From contig CANBWP010000004.1 in assembly GCA_947373185.1 (NCBI GenBank), forward strand, positions 53,087 through 117,086: DNA of 64,000 bases, given 5' to 3'. Every line of letters begins with the position of its first letter. The first letter of the stretch is position 1. The stretch comes from Comamonadaceae bacterium. GTDB taxonomy: Bacteria; Pseudomonadota; Gammaproteobacteria; Burkholderiales; Burkholderiaceae_C. The notes under the pieces were generated by a model. It saw only the letters and a list, made by a program, of their open reading frames with translations. It searched no databases and had not been told where the DNA came from. Below are positions 51,094 through 60,692 of this stretch, in pieces. Both the position numbers and the translations under genes were made by a program.

Positions 51094-52164
51094 ATGTCCA
51101 CCAAAGAATTCTTTACCGTTGCTGTTGATTGCATGGGTGGCGACCATGGCCCCAGCGTCACGCTGCCGGCTTGCCGTCATTTCTTGGACGCTCATCCTGA
51201 TGCACGATTGCGATTGGTGGGGCAGGCTGATGCACTCAAAGCCTTTAAGCATGAACGTGCTGAAGTGGTGGTGGCGACAGAAGTGGTGGGCATGGACGAT
51301 CCCGTCGAAGTGGCGCTACGCCGCAAAAAAGACTCTTCCATGCGCGTGGCCATTGAGCAGGTGAAATCGGGCGATGCGGATGCGGCGGTCTCGGCAGGTA
51401 ATACCGGTGCTTTGATGGCCATTGCACGCTATGTGCTCAAGACCATGGATGGTATTGACCGTCCTGCCATTGCCGGTCAGATGCCTAATTTCAAAGGTGG
51501 TGGTACCACCATGCTCGATTTGGGTGCTAACGTAGATTGCGCGCCGGCGCATTTGTTGCAATTCGCAGTCATGGGTTCTGCACTGGTTTCAGTGCTGCAG
51601 GACAATGAAAGCCCAACGGTTGGCCTTTTGAATATTGGCGAAGAAGCCATCAAAGGTAATGAAATCATTAAAAAAGCAGGCGAACTGTTGCGATCTGCTG
51701 GTAATTCCGGTGATTTGAATTTTTACGGCAATGTCGAAGGCAATGACATTTTCAAAGGCACGGTAGACATTGTGGTTTGCGATGGATTCGTTGGCAATGT
51801 GGCCCTCAAAACCAGCGAAGGCCTGGCCACCATGATGGGTGGGTTCCTGAAGTCTGAGTTTTCTCGCAACATCTTCACTAAAATTTCGGCTATTTTTGCT
51901 TTTCCCGTCTTAAGTTCGTTTAAAAATCGAGTTGATCACCGTCGCTACAATGGCGCAGCACTGTTGGGTTTGCGGGGGCTGGTGTTTAAAAGTCATGGCT
52001 CCGCAGATGAGTTGGCTTTCGAAACGGCGCTGAACCGCGCGTATGATGCGGCCAGACATCAACTGCTTAGCCGAGTTGCTGCTCGAATCGCTCATGCTGC
52101 CCCATTGCTCAATGCGCAAATGACGGTCGCTGAAGATTTGACCAACATGGCCGCTTCCGAATGA
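51094..52164 (+). CDS. plsX: Phosphate acyltransferase PlsX
   Basis: A 356-residue enzyme. [16 protein letters not shown] at the start, [19 protein letters not shown] and [10 protein letters not shown] are PlsX hallmarks. It makes acyl-phosphate from acyl-ACP for phospholipid synthesis. ATG 51094 preferred over a GTG at 51079. The stop overlaps the fabH ATG (ATGA). Confidence 0.97.
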   Translation: MSTKEFFTVAVDCMGGDHGPSVTLPACRHFLDAHPDARLRLVGQADALKAFKHERAEVVVATEVVGMDDPVEVALRRKKDSSMRVAIEQVKSGDADAAVSAGNTGALMAIARYVLKTMDGIDRPAIAGQMPNFKGGGTTMLDLGANVDCAPAHLLQFAVMGSALVSVLQDNESPTVGLLNIGEEAIKGNEIIKKAGELLRSAGNSGDLNFYGNVEGNDIFKGTVDIVVCDGFVGNVALKTSEGLATMMGGFLKSEFSRNIFTKISAIFAFPVLSSFKNRVDHRRYNGAALLGLRGLVFKSHGSADELAFETALNRAYDAARHQLLSRVAARIAHAAPLLNAQMTVAEDLTNMAASE

Positions 52165-53138
52165 CCATTTACTCTCGAATTACAGGCACGGGCAGCTATT
52201 TGCCCCCTAGACGTTTGACCAATGCTGACTTGGTTGCCGAATTGGCAACGCAAGGCATTGAAAGCTCAGATGAATGGATCGTTGAGCGAACGGGCATTCG
52301 TGCCAGACATTTCGTCGATGCGGGTATGGCCAGCAGTGATTTGGGTGCTGAAGCCGCACGTCGTGCCATGGAGGCCGCCGGTTGCCAGCCTTCTGACATT
52401 GATTTGATCATTGTTGCCACCTCGACGCCCGACATGGTGTTCCCCTCCACGGCGGCCTTGTTGCAAAATAAACTGGGCATCGTGGGGTGCCCTGTGTTTG
52501 ACGTGCAGGCAGTTTGCAGTGGTTTTATTTACGCCATGACTGTGGCAGATGCCATGATCAAAACGGGCACAGCCAAACGCGCGCTGGTCATTGGTGCAGA
52601 AGTTTTCAGTCGTATTTTGGATTTCAAAGACCGTACCACTTGTGTGTTGTTTGGTGACGGGGCTGGCGCAGTTGTGCTGGAAGCTTCCACCACACCAGGC
52701 ATCTTGGCCACCGACATCCATGCAGATGGCAAATATTCAGACATTCTGTGCGTCCCAGGCCATGTGTCTGGCGGAGCCATTTTGGGTGATCCCGTTTTGA
52801 AAATGGACGGTCAAGCTGTCTTTAAGTTGGCTGTGGGTGTTTTGGAAGAAACTGCACGAGCCTCCCTGGACAAGGCGGGCTTGAAAGACACGGACATCGA
52901 CTGGCTGATTCCGCATCAAGCCAATATCCGAATCATGCAAAGCACTGCGCGCAAGCTGAAAATGTCCATGGACAAAGTCATTGTGACGGTTGATCAGCAT
53001 GGCAATACATCCGCTGCGTCTATTCCATTGGCGCTTGATCACGGTGTGCGCTCAGGGCAAATTAGCAAGGGCCAAACATTGTTGCTAGAAGGCGTCGGTG
53101 GTGGTTTCACTTGGGGCTCGGTCCTCCTAAAATACTGA
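52161..53138 (+). CDS. fabH: 3-oxoacyl-ACP synthase III
   Basis: A 325-residue thiolase-fold enzyme with the catalytic triad Cys119 ([10 protein letters not shown]), His in IPHQANIRI and Asn in HGNTSAAS. It starts fatty acid chains from acetyl-CoA and malonyl-ACP. Overlaps plsX by four bases; fabD follows after 19 bases. Confidence 0.98.
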   Translation: MTIYSRITGTGSYLPPRRLTNADLVAELATQGIESSDEWIVERTGIRARHFVDAGMASSDLGAEAARRAMEAAGCQPSDIDLIIVATSTPDMVFPSTAALLQNKLGIVGCPVFDVQAVCSGFIYAMTVADAMIKTGTAKRALVIGAEVFSRILDFKDRTTCVLFGDGAGAVVLEASTTPGILATDIHADGKYSDILCVPGHVSGGAILGDPVLKMDGQAVFKLAVGVLEETARASLDKAGLKDTDIDWLIPHQANIRIMQSTARKLKMSMDKVIVTVDQHGNTSAASIPLALDHGVRSGQISKGQTLLLEGVGGGFTWGSVLLKY

Positions 53139-53157
53139 AAAATTCTGTACAGACATC

Positions 53158-54108
53158 ATGAGTGCATTCGCTTTCGTTTTCCCAGGTCAAGGCTCACAAT
53201 CTGTGGGCATGCTGGACGCATGGGGTGATCATCCCGCGGTCAAGGAAACTCTCAAAGAGGCATCCGAAGCCATGGGTGAAGATTTAGGTGCGCTCATTCA
53301 TGACGGCCCCAAAGAAGCACTGGGATTGACCACCAACACGCAGCCGGTCATGTTGGTGTCTGCTGTCGCAGCTTATCGTGCTTGGTTGGCCGAAGGTGGC
53401 GACAAGCCTGCCGTTGTGGCTGGCCACTCTTTGGGTGAGTATTCCGCATTGGTCGCTTCTGGCGTTTTGACATTGGCACAAGCCGCGCCTTTGGTGCGGT
53501 TCCGTGCAGCCGCTATGCAAGATGCAGTGGCCGTTGGCGCTGGTGCGATGGCCGCCGTGTTGGGTATGGAGGCTGCCAAGGTCATTGAAGGGTGCGCCCA
53601 AGCTCAAGCCACTTTCACTGCAAGCAGTGGCGAAGTGGTGGAAGCTGTCAACTTCAATGATCACGCTCAAACGGTGATTGCGGGCAGCAAGGCCGCTGTC
53701 GAAAAAGCGTGTGAAGTTTTGAAAGCGATGGGTGCTAAGCGTGCACTCAATTTGCCGGTGTCAGCCCCTTTCCACTCCAGTCTCATGAAGCCTGCAGCAG
53801 AAAAGTTGAAAGAAAAGTTGGCGTCAACAACATTTGCAGCCCCCCAAATTCCGGTCGTTAACAACATTGATGTGACAGTGGAAACCGATGCGGATCGGAT
53901 TCGCGATGCGCTCTATCGCCAAGCATTTGGCCCCGTTCGTTGGGTCGAATGCGTTCAAGCCATCAAGGCCAAAGGCATCACCAACGTGGTGGAGTGCGGT
54001 CCTGGTAAGGTCTTGGCGGGCATGGTCAAGCGCATTGACGCAGACATGACTGGCTTGCCTTTGTTCGACCCTGCCTCTTTGGCAGAAGTGAAAGGAGCCT
54101 TGGCATGA
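53158..54108 (+). CDS. fabD: Malonyl-CoA:ACP transacylase
   Basis: A 316-residue enzyme. FVFPGQGSQSVGML starts the fold; the nucleophile Ser91 is in GHSLGEYSALVA, and PVSAPFHSSLM holds the active-site His. It loads malonate on ACP. The stop overlaps the fabG ATG (ATGA). Confidence 0.98.
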   Translation: MSAFAFVFPGQGSQSVGMLDAWGDHPAVKETLKEASEAMGEDLGALIHDGPKEALGLTTNTQPVMLVSAVAAYRAWLAEGGDKPAVVAGHSLGEYSALVASGVLTLAQAAPLVRFRAAAMQDAVAVGAGAMAAVLGMEAAKVIEGCAQAQATFTASSGEVVEAVNFNDHAQTVIAGSKAAVEKACEVLKAMGAKRALNLPVSAPFHSSLMKPAAEKLKEKLASTTFAAPQIPVVNNIDVTVETDADRIRDALYRQAFGPVRWVECVQAIKAKGITNVVECGPGKVLAGMVKRIDADMTGLPLFDPASLAEVKGALA

Positions 54109-54860
54109 GTAGCGCAACAACAGAATTCAAAGGCCAAGTGGCATTGGTCACAGGCGCTTCCCGCGGCATTGGCGCAGCCATTGCGTTGGAATTGGCCCAA
54201 CAAGGCTTGCAAGTGGTTGGTACAGCCACCACAGACGAAGGCGCCGCACGCATTTCTGCCGCTTTGTCAGCCTTTCCTGGCTGCCGTGGGGCTAATTTGA
54301 ATGTGAATGACGCAGCAGCAGGTGAGGCCCTGATCGACGACATCGTTAAATCACAAGGCGGCCTGCATGTTTTGGTCAACAACGCGGGCATTACCCGTGA
54401 CACTTTGGCCATGCGCATGAAGGACGACGATTGGGATGCCGTGTTGGACACCAATTTAAAGGCTGTTTTTCGCATGAGCCGTGCAGCCATTCGCCCCATG
54501 ATGAAGCAGCGTTACGGCCGAATCATCAGCATCACCAGCGTGGTAGGGGCCTCTGGCAACCCTGGACAAGCCAACTACGCCGCTGCAAAAGCGGGTGTGG
54601 CCGGTATGACGCGCGCTTTGGCGCGCGAATTGGGCAGTCGCAACATTACCGTCAATTGCGTGGCGCCAGGCTTTATTGCCACCGATATGACGGCTGCGCT
54701 GCCAGAAGCACAGCATCAAGCCCTGATGGTTCAAATTCCATTGGGTAAACTAGGCACACCTGAGGACATTGCGCATGCAGTGTCCTATTTGGCCAGTCCG
54801 CTGGCAGGTTACGTTACGGGTCAGGAACTGCATGTCAATGGTGGCATGCACATGTCCTGA
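54105..54860 (+). CDS. fabG: 3-oxoacyl-ACP reductase
   Basis: A 251-residue SDR. NADP-binding TGASRGIGAAIA near 16-27, NNAGITRD near 90, Ser in ITSVVGASGN and Tyr/Lys in NYAAAKAG. It reduces the keto group in chain elongation. Overlaps fabD by four bases, precedes acpP by 36. Confidence 0.98.
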   Translation: MSSATTEFKGQVALVTGASRGIGAAIALELAQQGLQVVGTATTDEGAARISAALSAFPGCRGANLNVNDAAAGEALIDDIVKSQGGLHVLVNNAGITRDTLAMRMKDDDWDAVLDTNLKAVFRMSRAAIRPMMKQRYGRIISITSVVGASGNPGQANYAAAKAGVAGMTRALARELGSRNITVNCVAPGFIATDMTAALPEAQHQALMVQIPLGKLGTPEDIAHAVSYLASPLAGYVTGQELHVNGGMHMS

Positions 54861-54863
54861 TAA

Positions 54864-55133
<270 letters not shown>

Positions 55134-55139
55134 TCTGAG

Positions 55140-56384
55140 ATGACCCGTCGCCGCGTCGTTGTCACGGGCCTGGGATGTATCAGCCCCGTTGGAAACACGG
55201 TGGCGGACGCATGGGCCAATCTCTTGGCAGGCCAATCTGGTATTGGTCTGATCTCCAAATTTGACACTTCCGCTTTCTCTTGCAGAATTGCAGGGGAAGT
55301 GAAGGGTTTCAATTTGGAACAGTACATCAGCGCCAAAGAGGCGCGTACGATGGACTCTTTCATTCATTTCGGCATTGCTGCAGCGGTTCAAGCTGTAGAA
55401 GATGCCGGCTTGCCTACGGGCGAGGCATTGGACGACGAGTTGGCCACACGCATTGCTTGCGTGATTGGTTCTGGCATTGGCGGTTTGCCCATGATTGAGC
55501 AAACGCATGTTGAGTACACCGCTCGCGGTCCACGCCGAATTTCTCCTTTCTTTGTGCCAGCTTCCATCATCAACATGATTGCTGGCCATGTCTCTATGCG
55601 CTTCGGTTTCAAAGGGCCAAATTTGGCTGTTGTGACTGCTTGCACCACGGGTCTTCATTGCATTGGCGAAGCCAGCCGCATGATCGAGTACGGCGATGCC
55701 GACGTGGTGGTGGCGGGTGGTTCTGAAGCCACCATTTCACCTCTGGGCTTGGGTGGCTTTGCCGCCATGCGCGCCTTGTCGACCCGCAACGATGATCCGA
55801 CAGCTGCATCCCGTCCTTGGGACAAAGACCGTGATGGTTTTGTCTTGGGCGAAGGCGCTGGCGTCATGGTGGTTGAAGAATATGAACACGCCAAAGCACG
55901 CGGCGCCAAAATTTACGCAGAAGTGTGTGGCTATGGCATGAGTGCGGACGCAGGTCACATGACGGCACCCAGCATGGACGGCCCCCGTCGCGCCATGGTC
56001 TCGGCCATGCGCAATGCAGGCATCAATGCTGACCAAATTGACTACTTGAACGCACACGGGACATCCACACCCTTGGGTGATATCAACGAAACCAACGCCA
56101 TCAAGGCGGCGCTGGGCGATCACGCCAAAAAGACGGTGGTCAGTTCTACCAAGTCCATGACCGGCCACTTGCTGGGCGGTGCCGGCGGCATCGAGAGCAT
56201 TTTCACCGTGTTGGCCTTGCACCATCAAAAAGTGCCGCCCACCATCAACTTGGCCAACCCAGATCCAGAGTGTGATCTGGACTACTGCGCCAACACCGCA
56301 CGCGATGTCAAAATTGACTACGCTTTGAAAAACAACTTCGGTTTCGGTGGTACCAACGGCAGTTTGGTTTTCCGTCGGATCTAA
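55140..56384 (+). CDS. fabF: 3-oxoacyl-ACP synthase II
   Basis: A 414-residue condensing enzyme. Catalytic Cys in [13 protein letters not shown] near 165, His in [11 protein letters not shown] and His in [13 protein letters not shown]. It elongates acyl-ACP and sets temperature response in E. coli. Starts six bases after acpP and ends the operon at a strong terminator. Confidence 0.98.
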   Translation: MTRRRVVVTGLGCISPVGNTVADAWANLLAGQSGIGLISKFDTSAFSCRIAGEVKGFNLEQYISAKEARTMDSFIHFGIAAAVQAVEDAGLPTGEALDDELATRIACVIGSGIGGLPMIEQTHVEYTARGPRRISPFFVPASIINMIAGHVSMRFGFKGPNLAVVTACTTGLHCIGEASRMIEYGDADVVVAGGSEATISPLGLGGFAAMRALSTRNDDPTAASRPWDKDRDGFVLGEGAGVMVVEEYEHAKARGAKIYAEVCGYGMSADAGHMTAPSMDGPRRAMVSAMRNAGINADQIDYLNAHGTSTPLGDINETNAIKAALGDHAKKTVVSSTKSMTGHLLGGAGGIESIFTVLALHHQKVPPTINLANPDPECDLDYCANTARDVKIDYALKNNFGFGGTNGSLVFRRI

Positions 56385-56389
56385 TTCTC

Positions 56390-56887
56390 TTGAATCCAAA
56401 CGCCCCATCGGTCGATTACCCGGTGGGGCGTTTTTTCTTGGGCGGTCGCTTTGGCATCGTCCTGATCCTGATCCTGTCTTCTATCGTCGGCGTGTCCTAT
56501 TTACTGAGTGATCAATGGGGCAATGTCTCGGCATGGCGTTTGGCCTTGTTGCTGACGCTCTGGGTTGCTTTGTCAATGTGGTCCTTGCAATTTGTGTGGC
56601 GCGGCCAAGCCAAAGTCTGGCTTTCATGGAATGGCCATCAATGGGAAGTTTTGTCGCTGTATCCAGTTGAACAGTTAGAAAACCTGAAAGTCATCGGGTG
56701 CCAAGTGGCCGCTGAAGATGCCAGGTCTCAAGACGCATATGACCTGCGTGTTCAATTCGATTTACAACACCATCTTTTCGTTTCCTTGCACAAGGCCCAA
56801 CATCAAACACTTTGGTTTTGGGTCTCAAAAGTCTCATTTCCCGAGCGTTGGCATGGTTTTCGTTGCGCTGTATATTCGCGTTCCTGA
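56390..56887 (+). CDS. YgfX-like small membrane protein
   Basis: Up to 165 residues. Two N-terminal helices (FGIVLILILSSIVGVSYLL and WRLALLLTLWVALSMWSLQF) precede a cytoplasmic part ending LWFWVSKVSFPERWHGFRC. Two short helices and a W-rich tail of the form WxxLR resemble YgfX/CptA, which lies next to rpoE in pseudomonads. The start is uncertain: TTG 56390 would put the first 15 codons in the fabF terminator, so TTG 56438 (149 residues), just after GGTGGGG, may be the true start. Function unknown. Confidence 0.6.
   Translation: MNPNAPSVDYPVGRFFLGGRFGIVLILILSSIVGVSYLLSDQWGNVSAWRLALLLTLWVALSMWSLQFVWRGQAKVWLSWNGHQWEVLSLYPVEQLENLKVIGCQVAAEDARSQDAYDLRVQFDLQHHLFVSLHKAQHQTLWFWVSKVSFPERWHGFRCAVYSRS
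56399..56436 (+). terminator. Strong intrinsic terminator after fabF
   Basis: AACGCCCCATCGG pairs with CCGGTGGGGCGTT (one G-U pair) around an eight-base loop, followed by a T-run, 15 bases after the fabF stop. Confidence 0.9.
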
Positions 56888-56923
56888 ATGTTTTTTCTGT
56901 TAGAAAAAGTGGAGTCTTAAGTG

Positions 56924-58429
56924 ATGATGGGTAATTGGAACTTCAAAACACCTCGCGTGCTGTTGTCAGTTTTTTTGACTTTGACTGTGTTCAGCATTGG
57001 CAGTGTGCCTTTGACTTCGGGTGCACAAACGGCCACCTTGAGAGGCTTGCCTGACTTTACGGAATTGGTTGAGCAAGTCGGCCCCTCTGTGGTGAACATT
57101 CGCACGCTGGAAAAAGTGCGAACCAATTCAATCAACGGCATCAATGGAAACGGCATGGACGATGAGACGCAAGAGTTGTTGCGTCGATTCTTTGGAATTC
57201 CTGTGCCCAATACGCCGAACAACCCAAACCCACCCAAGCAGGCGCCTCGACAAGGACGGACCCCCTCGCCCGAAGAGTCGCAACCACGGGGCGTTGGCTC
57301 TGGTTTTGTTCTAACCTCAGATGGTTTCATCTTGACCAATGCCCACGTGGTGGAGGGGGCTGATGAGGTGCTGGTGACGCTGACTGACAAACGAGAGTTC
57401 AAAGCCAAGATCATTGGCGCTGACAAACGCACGGATGTGGCAGTCGTCAAAATTCAAGCCACAGGTTTGCCTGCTGTCAAAGTGGGGGATGTCTCGCGAT
57501 TGAAAGTAGGAGAGTGGGTCATGGCCATTGGTTCGCCTTTTGGGTTGGACAATTCGGTGACTGCCGGCATTGTGAGTGCCAAGCAAAGGGACACAGGTGA
57601 TTATTTGCCTTTTATCCAAACCGATGTGGCCATCAATCCTGGTAACTCGGGTGGACCGCTGATTAACATGCGCGGTGAAGTCGTGGGCATCAACAGTCAA
57701 ATCTATTCGCGCTCCGGTGGTTTCATGGGCATTTCTTTTGCCATTCCCATGGACGAAGCCATGCGCGTGAGTGAACAGCTTCGGAGTAACGGCCGTGTGA
57801 CGCGGGGTCGAATTGGTGTGCAGATTGAACCTGTGACCAAAGAAATTGCTGAATCCATTGGCTTGGGCAAGGCGCAAGGCGCTTTGATCAATCGAATTGA
57901 ACCTGGCGCACCTGCTGACAAAGCGGGACTAGAGGCGGGAGACGTGATTGTCAAAATTGACGGCAAAGCCATTGAAAAATCGTCTGACCTGCCGCGACTT
58001 GTCGGCAATACAAAACCAGGAACAAAAAGTACTTTGACTGTGTTTCGTCGTGGCGCATTCAAAGAATTGAGCATCGTCATAGCCGAATTGGAGCCAGAAA
58101 AGCAGGCCAAGCGCGGCAATGAGTTGGACGAGAAACCGAAAACTGCATCGACTGTTCAGGGTCTAGGGTTGGTGGTGGTCGATTTAACGGATGCGCAGAA
58201 AACGGAATTGAAAATCAAAGGCGGTGTACGTGTCGAGAGTTTGCAAGACATGGCGAGCCGCGCAGGATTGCGCGAAGGGGATGTGATCTTGGCCATTGGC
58301 AACATTGAAGTGGCGCATGTCAAAGACTTTTCAGGTGCCGTCGTCAAAATGGACAAGACCAAACCAGTCAGTGTGCTGTTCCGCCGCGGCGAGCTCACCA
58401 GATTTGCCCTGATTCGGCCGAATTCTTGA
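56924..58429 (+). CDS. mucD: Do-type periplasmic serine protease (MucD/DegP)
   Basis: A 501-residue HtrA protease. A signal peptide (VLLSVFLTLTVFSIGSVPL) is followed by the trypsin-like domain with His near 141 (LTNAHVVEGADEV), Asp in KRTDVAVVKI and Ser near 242 (INPGNSGGPL). Two PDZ domains follow (GVQIEPVTKEIAES and, at the end, GVRVESLQDMASRAGLREGD). Start codons GTG 56921, ATG 56924 and ATG 56927 are all possible behind GGAG. It degrades or chaperones misfolded periplasmic proteins. In related genomes rpoE, rseA and rseB usually precede it; here they are absent. Confidence 0.94.
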   Translation: MMGNWNFKTPRVLLSVFLTLTVFSIGSVPLTSGAQTATLRGLPDFTELVEQVGPSVVNIRTLEKVRTNSINGINGNGMDDETQELLRRFFGIPVPNTPNNPNPPKQAPRQGRTPSPEESQPRGVGSGFVLTSDGFILTNAHVVEGADEVLVTLTDKREFKAKIIGADKRTDVAVVKIQATGLPAVKVGDVSRLKVGEWVMAIGSPFGLDNSVTAGIVSAKQRDTGDYLPFIQTDVAINPGNSGGPLINMRGEVVGINSQIYSRSGGFMGISFAIPMDEAMRVSEQLRSNGRVTRGRIGVQIEPVTKEIAESIGLGKAQGALINRIEPGAPADKAGLEAGDVIVKIDGKAIEKSSDLPRLVGNTKPGTKSTLTVFRRGAFKELSIVIAELEPEKQAKRGNELDEKPKTASTVQGLGLVVVDLTDAQKTELKIKGGVRVESLQDMASRAGLREGDVILAIGNIEVAHVKDFSGAVVKMDKTKPVSVLFRRGELTRFALIRPNS

Positions 58430-58646
58430 AGTCGGGCTTGTCAAGAGCCCCTTCGCAATCACAGGGTTTTCCCATGGTTCAAAATATTTTTTACGTTTGC
58501 ATCCACTAACTTTTTTGAGGATTGATTCTTAAAAATGGTTAAAATCTGAGCACTTGAACCAAAATTCATGGCTAAAAACGCAGGGGTTGCTTCACGATGT
58601 GGGATGTCCTTCATCAGTCCACCGGTGATCCACAGAACACCCACAA

Positions 58647-58683
58647 GTTATTCATTTTGCGAAGAGTGAAAATGTGAATAACT
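58647..58683. repeat. AT-rich inverted repeat with DnaA-box-like arm
   Basis: AAGTTATTCATTTT and AAAATGTGAATAACTT pair with a two-base bulge. The right arm, read on the minus strand, contains TTATTCACA, which fits the DnaA-box form TTATNCACA. Confidence 0.55.
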
Positions 58684-58699
58684 TGTTAATAAGTTTTCT

Positions 58700-58715
58700 G
58701 TTGCAAGCTTGCAAC
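58700..58715. promoter_or_regulatory. Perfect 16-bp palindrome
   Basis: GTTGCAAGCTTGCAAC is self-complementary. It lies 48 bases upstream of a -10-like box, so it may be an operator. Confidence 0.5.
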
Positions 58716-58769
58716 GACCTGCGAAGTGCTGTTTTGGGGCTGTACGTGTTGGGCTTTTTGCCTACAATG

Positions 58770-58839
58770 AAGTCCCAACTATCGCAGTTGCCATTGATTG
58801 TTGGTTCAGGGCGCGTCCTCATTCGACGCGCCCTTTTTT
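58770..58839 (+). ncRNA. Candidate small RNA ending in a terminator
   Basis: A TACAAT box (58763-58768) is followed by about 65 bases with an internal CCAAC/GTTGG stem and the terminator hairpin at 58809-58839. No ORF fits, and mucD ends 380 bases upstream, so the terminator needs its own transcript. No clear -35 is seen and no known RNA family was recognised. Confidence 0.4.
58809..58839 (+). terminator. Strong intrinsic terminator upstream of lepA
   Basis: GGGCGCGTC and GACGCGCCC form a perfect 9-bp stem with a seven-base loop, followed by TTTTTT. Confidence 0.92.
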
Positions 58840-58883
58840 CTTGTCTAGTCCCTTGAATCTCAAACACTTGTAGCTGGTCCTTG

Positions 58884-60692
58884 ATGAATCACATCAGAAA
58901 TTTCTCCATCATTGCGCACATCGATCATGGCAAATCGACGTTGGCCGATCGACTGATTCAACGTTGCGGCGGTTTGCAAGAGCGCGAAATGGAAGCGCAA
59001 GTCTTGGACTCCATGGACATTGAAAAAGAACGCGGCATCACCATCAAAGCGCAGACGGCTTCGTTGCAATACAAAGCCAAAGACGGCCAAATTTACAACC
59101 TCAATTTGATTGACACACCGGGTCATGTCGACTTCTCTTATGAGGTTTCACGCTCCCTGTCGGCGTGTGAGGGCGCCTTGTTGGTGGTGGATGCCAGCCA
59201 AGGTGTTGAGGCCCAAACGGTGGCCAACTGTTACACCGCACTTGATTTGGGTGTAGAGGTGGTACCCGTTTTAAACAAGATGGATTTGCCTCAAGCCGAT
59301 CCGGAAAATGCCAAAGCGGAAGTAGAAGATGTGATTGGCATCGATGCCAGCGAAGCCATTCCATGCTCCGCAAAAACCGGTATGGGCATTGATGAAATTT
59401 TGGAAGCCATCGTCGCCAAAATTCCAGCACCGAAGGGCAATCCGAATGCGCCATTGCGCGCCATGATCGTTGACAGCTGGTTTGACACCTATGTGGGCGT
59501 GGTCATGTTGGTCCGTGTGGTCGATGGACGCTTGGGCAAGGGCGAGCGTTTCAAAATGATGGCCACAGGGACTGTGTATAACGCAGACACCATGGGTGTC
59601 TTTACCCCTGGCAATGAACCTCGCGATAGCCTGGAAGCAGGCGAAGTGGGGTACATCATTGCTGGCATCAAAGAATTGCAAGCTGCCAAAGTCGGTGACA
59701 CCATCACCTTGGAAAAAAAGCTGCCCAACAATTTGGGCCCTGCTGAGCAAGCACTGCCTGGTTTCAAAGAAATTCAGCCGCAAGTGTTTGCGGGTTTGTA
59801 TCCCACTGAAGCCAATCAATACGACTCTCTGCGTGATGCGCTTGAAAAGCTCAAACTCAACGATTCATCTTTGCATTACGAGGCTGAAGTTTCCCAGGCC
59901 TTGGGCTTTGGTTTTCGCTGTGGTTTCTTGGGCTTGTTGCACATGGAAATTGTGCAGGAGCGATTGGAGCGTGAGTTCGACCAAGACCTGATCACCACAG
60001 CCCCCAGTGTGGTCTACCAAGTGGTGAAGGGTGATGGCGAAGTCGTCATGGTTGAAAATCCTGCCAAGATGCCCGATCAAGGCAAGATGCAGGAAATTCG
60101 AGAGCCCATCGTGACCGTGCACCTGTACATGCCCCAAGATTATGTGGGGCCCGTCATGACCTTGGCCAACCAAAAACGCGGAGTGCAAATCAATATGGCG
60201 TATCACGGTCGCCAGGTCATGCTGACCTATGAAATGCCCTTGGGTGAAATCGTGCTGGATTTCTTTGACAAATTGAAATCGGTCTCGCGCGGGTATGCCT
60301 CCATGGACTACGAATTCAAAGAATACCGTGCCTCCGATGTGGTGAAAGTGGACATTTTGCTCAACGGCGAGAAGGTCGATGCTCTCTCAATCATTGTTCA
60401 CCGTACGCAAGCCGCCTATCGTGGCCGCGCAGTGGTGGCCAAAATGCGCGAAATCATCAGTCGCCAGATGTTTGATGTGGCCATTCAGGCGGCCATTGGT
60501 GCCAACATCATTGCCCGTGAAACCGTCAAAGCTTTACGCAAGAACGTGCTGGCCAAGTGTTATGGTGGTGACATCACCCGCAAGCGAAAATTGCTTGAAA
60601 AGCAAAAGGCGGGTAAAAAACGCATGAAACAAATTGGCTCGGTCGAGGTGCCCCAAGAGGCATTCTTGGCCATTTTGCAGGTGGAAGATTGA
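58884..60692 (+). CDS. lepA: Elongation factor 4 (LepA)
   Basis: A 602-residue GTPase. [15 protein letters not shown] at 10-24 is the P-loop, DTPGHVDF the G3 motif and NKMDLP the G4. It lacks EF-G domain IV and has the LepA C-terminal domain ending [10 protein letters not shown]. It aids ribosome function under stress. ATG 58884 follows TTG; its stop overlaps the lepB start (TGATG), so both are coupled as in E. coli. Confidence 0.98.
   Translation: MNHIRNFSIIAHIDHGKSTLADRLIQRCGGLQEREMEAQVLDSMDIEKERGITIKAQTASLQYKAKDGQIYNLNLIDTPGHVDFSYEVSRSLSACEGALLVVDASQGVEAQTVANCYTALDLGVEVVPVLNKMDLPQADPENAKAEVEDVIGIDASEAIPCSAKTGMGIDEILEAIVAKIPAPKGNPNAPLRAMIVDSWFDTYVGVVMLVRVVDGRLGKGERFKMMATGTVYNADTMGVFTPGNEPRDSLEAGEVGYIIAGIKELQAAKVGDTITLEKKLPNNLGPAEQALPGFKEIQPQVFAGLYPTEANQYDSLRDALEKLKLNDSSLHYEAEVSQALGFGFRCGFLGLLHMEIVQERLEREFDQDLITTAPSVVYQVVKGDGEVVMVENPAKMPDQGKMQEIREPIVTVHLYMPQDYVGPVMTLANQKRGVQINMAYHGRQVMLTYEMPLGEIVLDFFDKLKSVSRGYASMDYEFKEYRASDVVKVDILLNGEKVDALSIIVHRTQAAYRGRAVVAKMREIISRQMFDVAIQAAIGANIIARETVKALRKNVLAKCYGGDITRKRKLLEKQKAGKKRMKQIGSVEVPQEAFLAILQVED

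Larger units (their letters stand above)
58430..58883. other. 454-bp intergenic region before lepA with dyads and a terminator
   Basis: No convincing gene. It contains a small hairpin after mucD (GGGCT/AGCCC, 58435-58452), an AT-rich interrupted inverted repeat (58647-58683), a perfect 16-bp palindrome (58700-58715), a -10-like TACAAT (58763) and a strong terminator (58809-58839). Together these suggest a regulated small transcript. Confidence 0.7.

Noticed and set aside
58459..58644. 61-codon minus-strand open frame after mucD
   Set aside because: Poor start context, AT-rich non-coding composition, no family resemblance.
58630..58720. Possible replication origin
   Set aside because: Only one good DnaA-like box, and dnaA, dnaN or parAB genes are absent.
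58674..58856. 60-codon open frame before lepA
   Set aside because: It runs through the palindrome and terminator, has no ribosome site and no family pattern.
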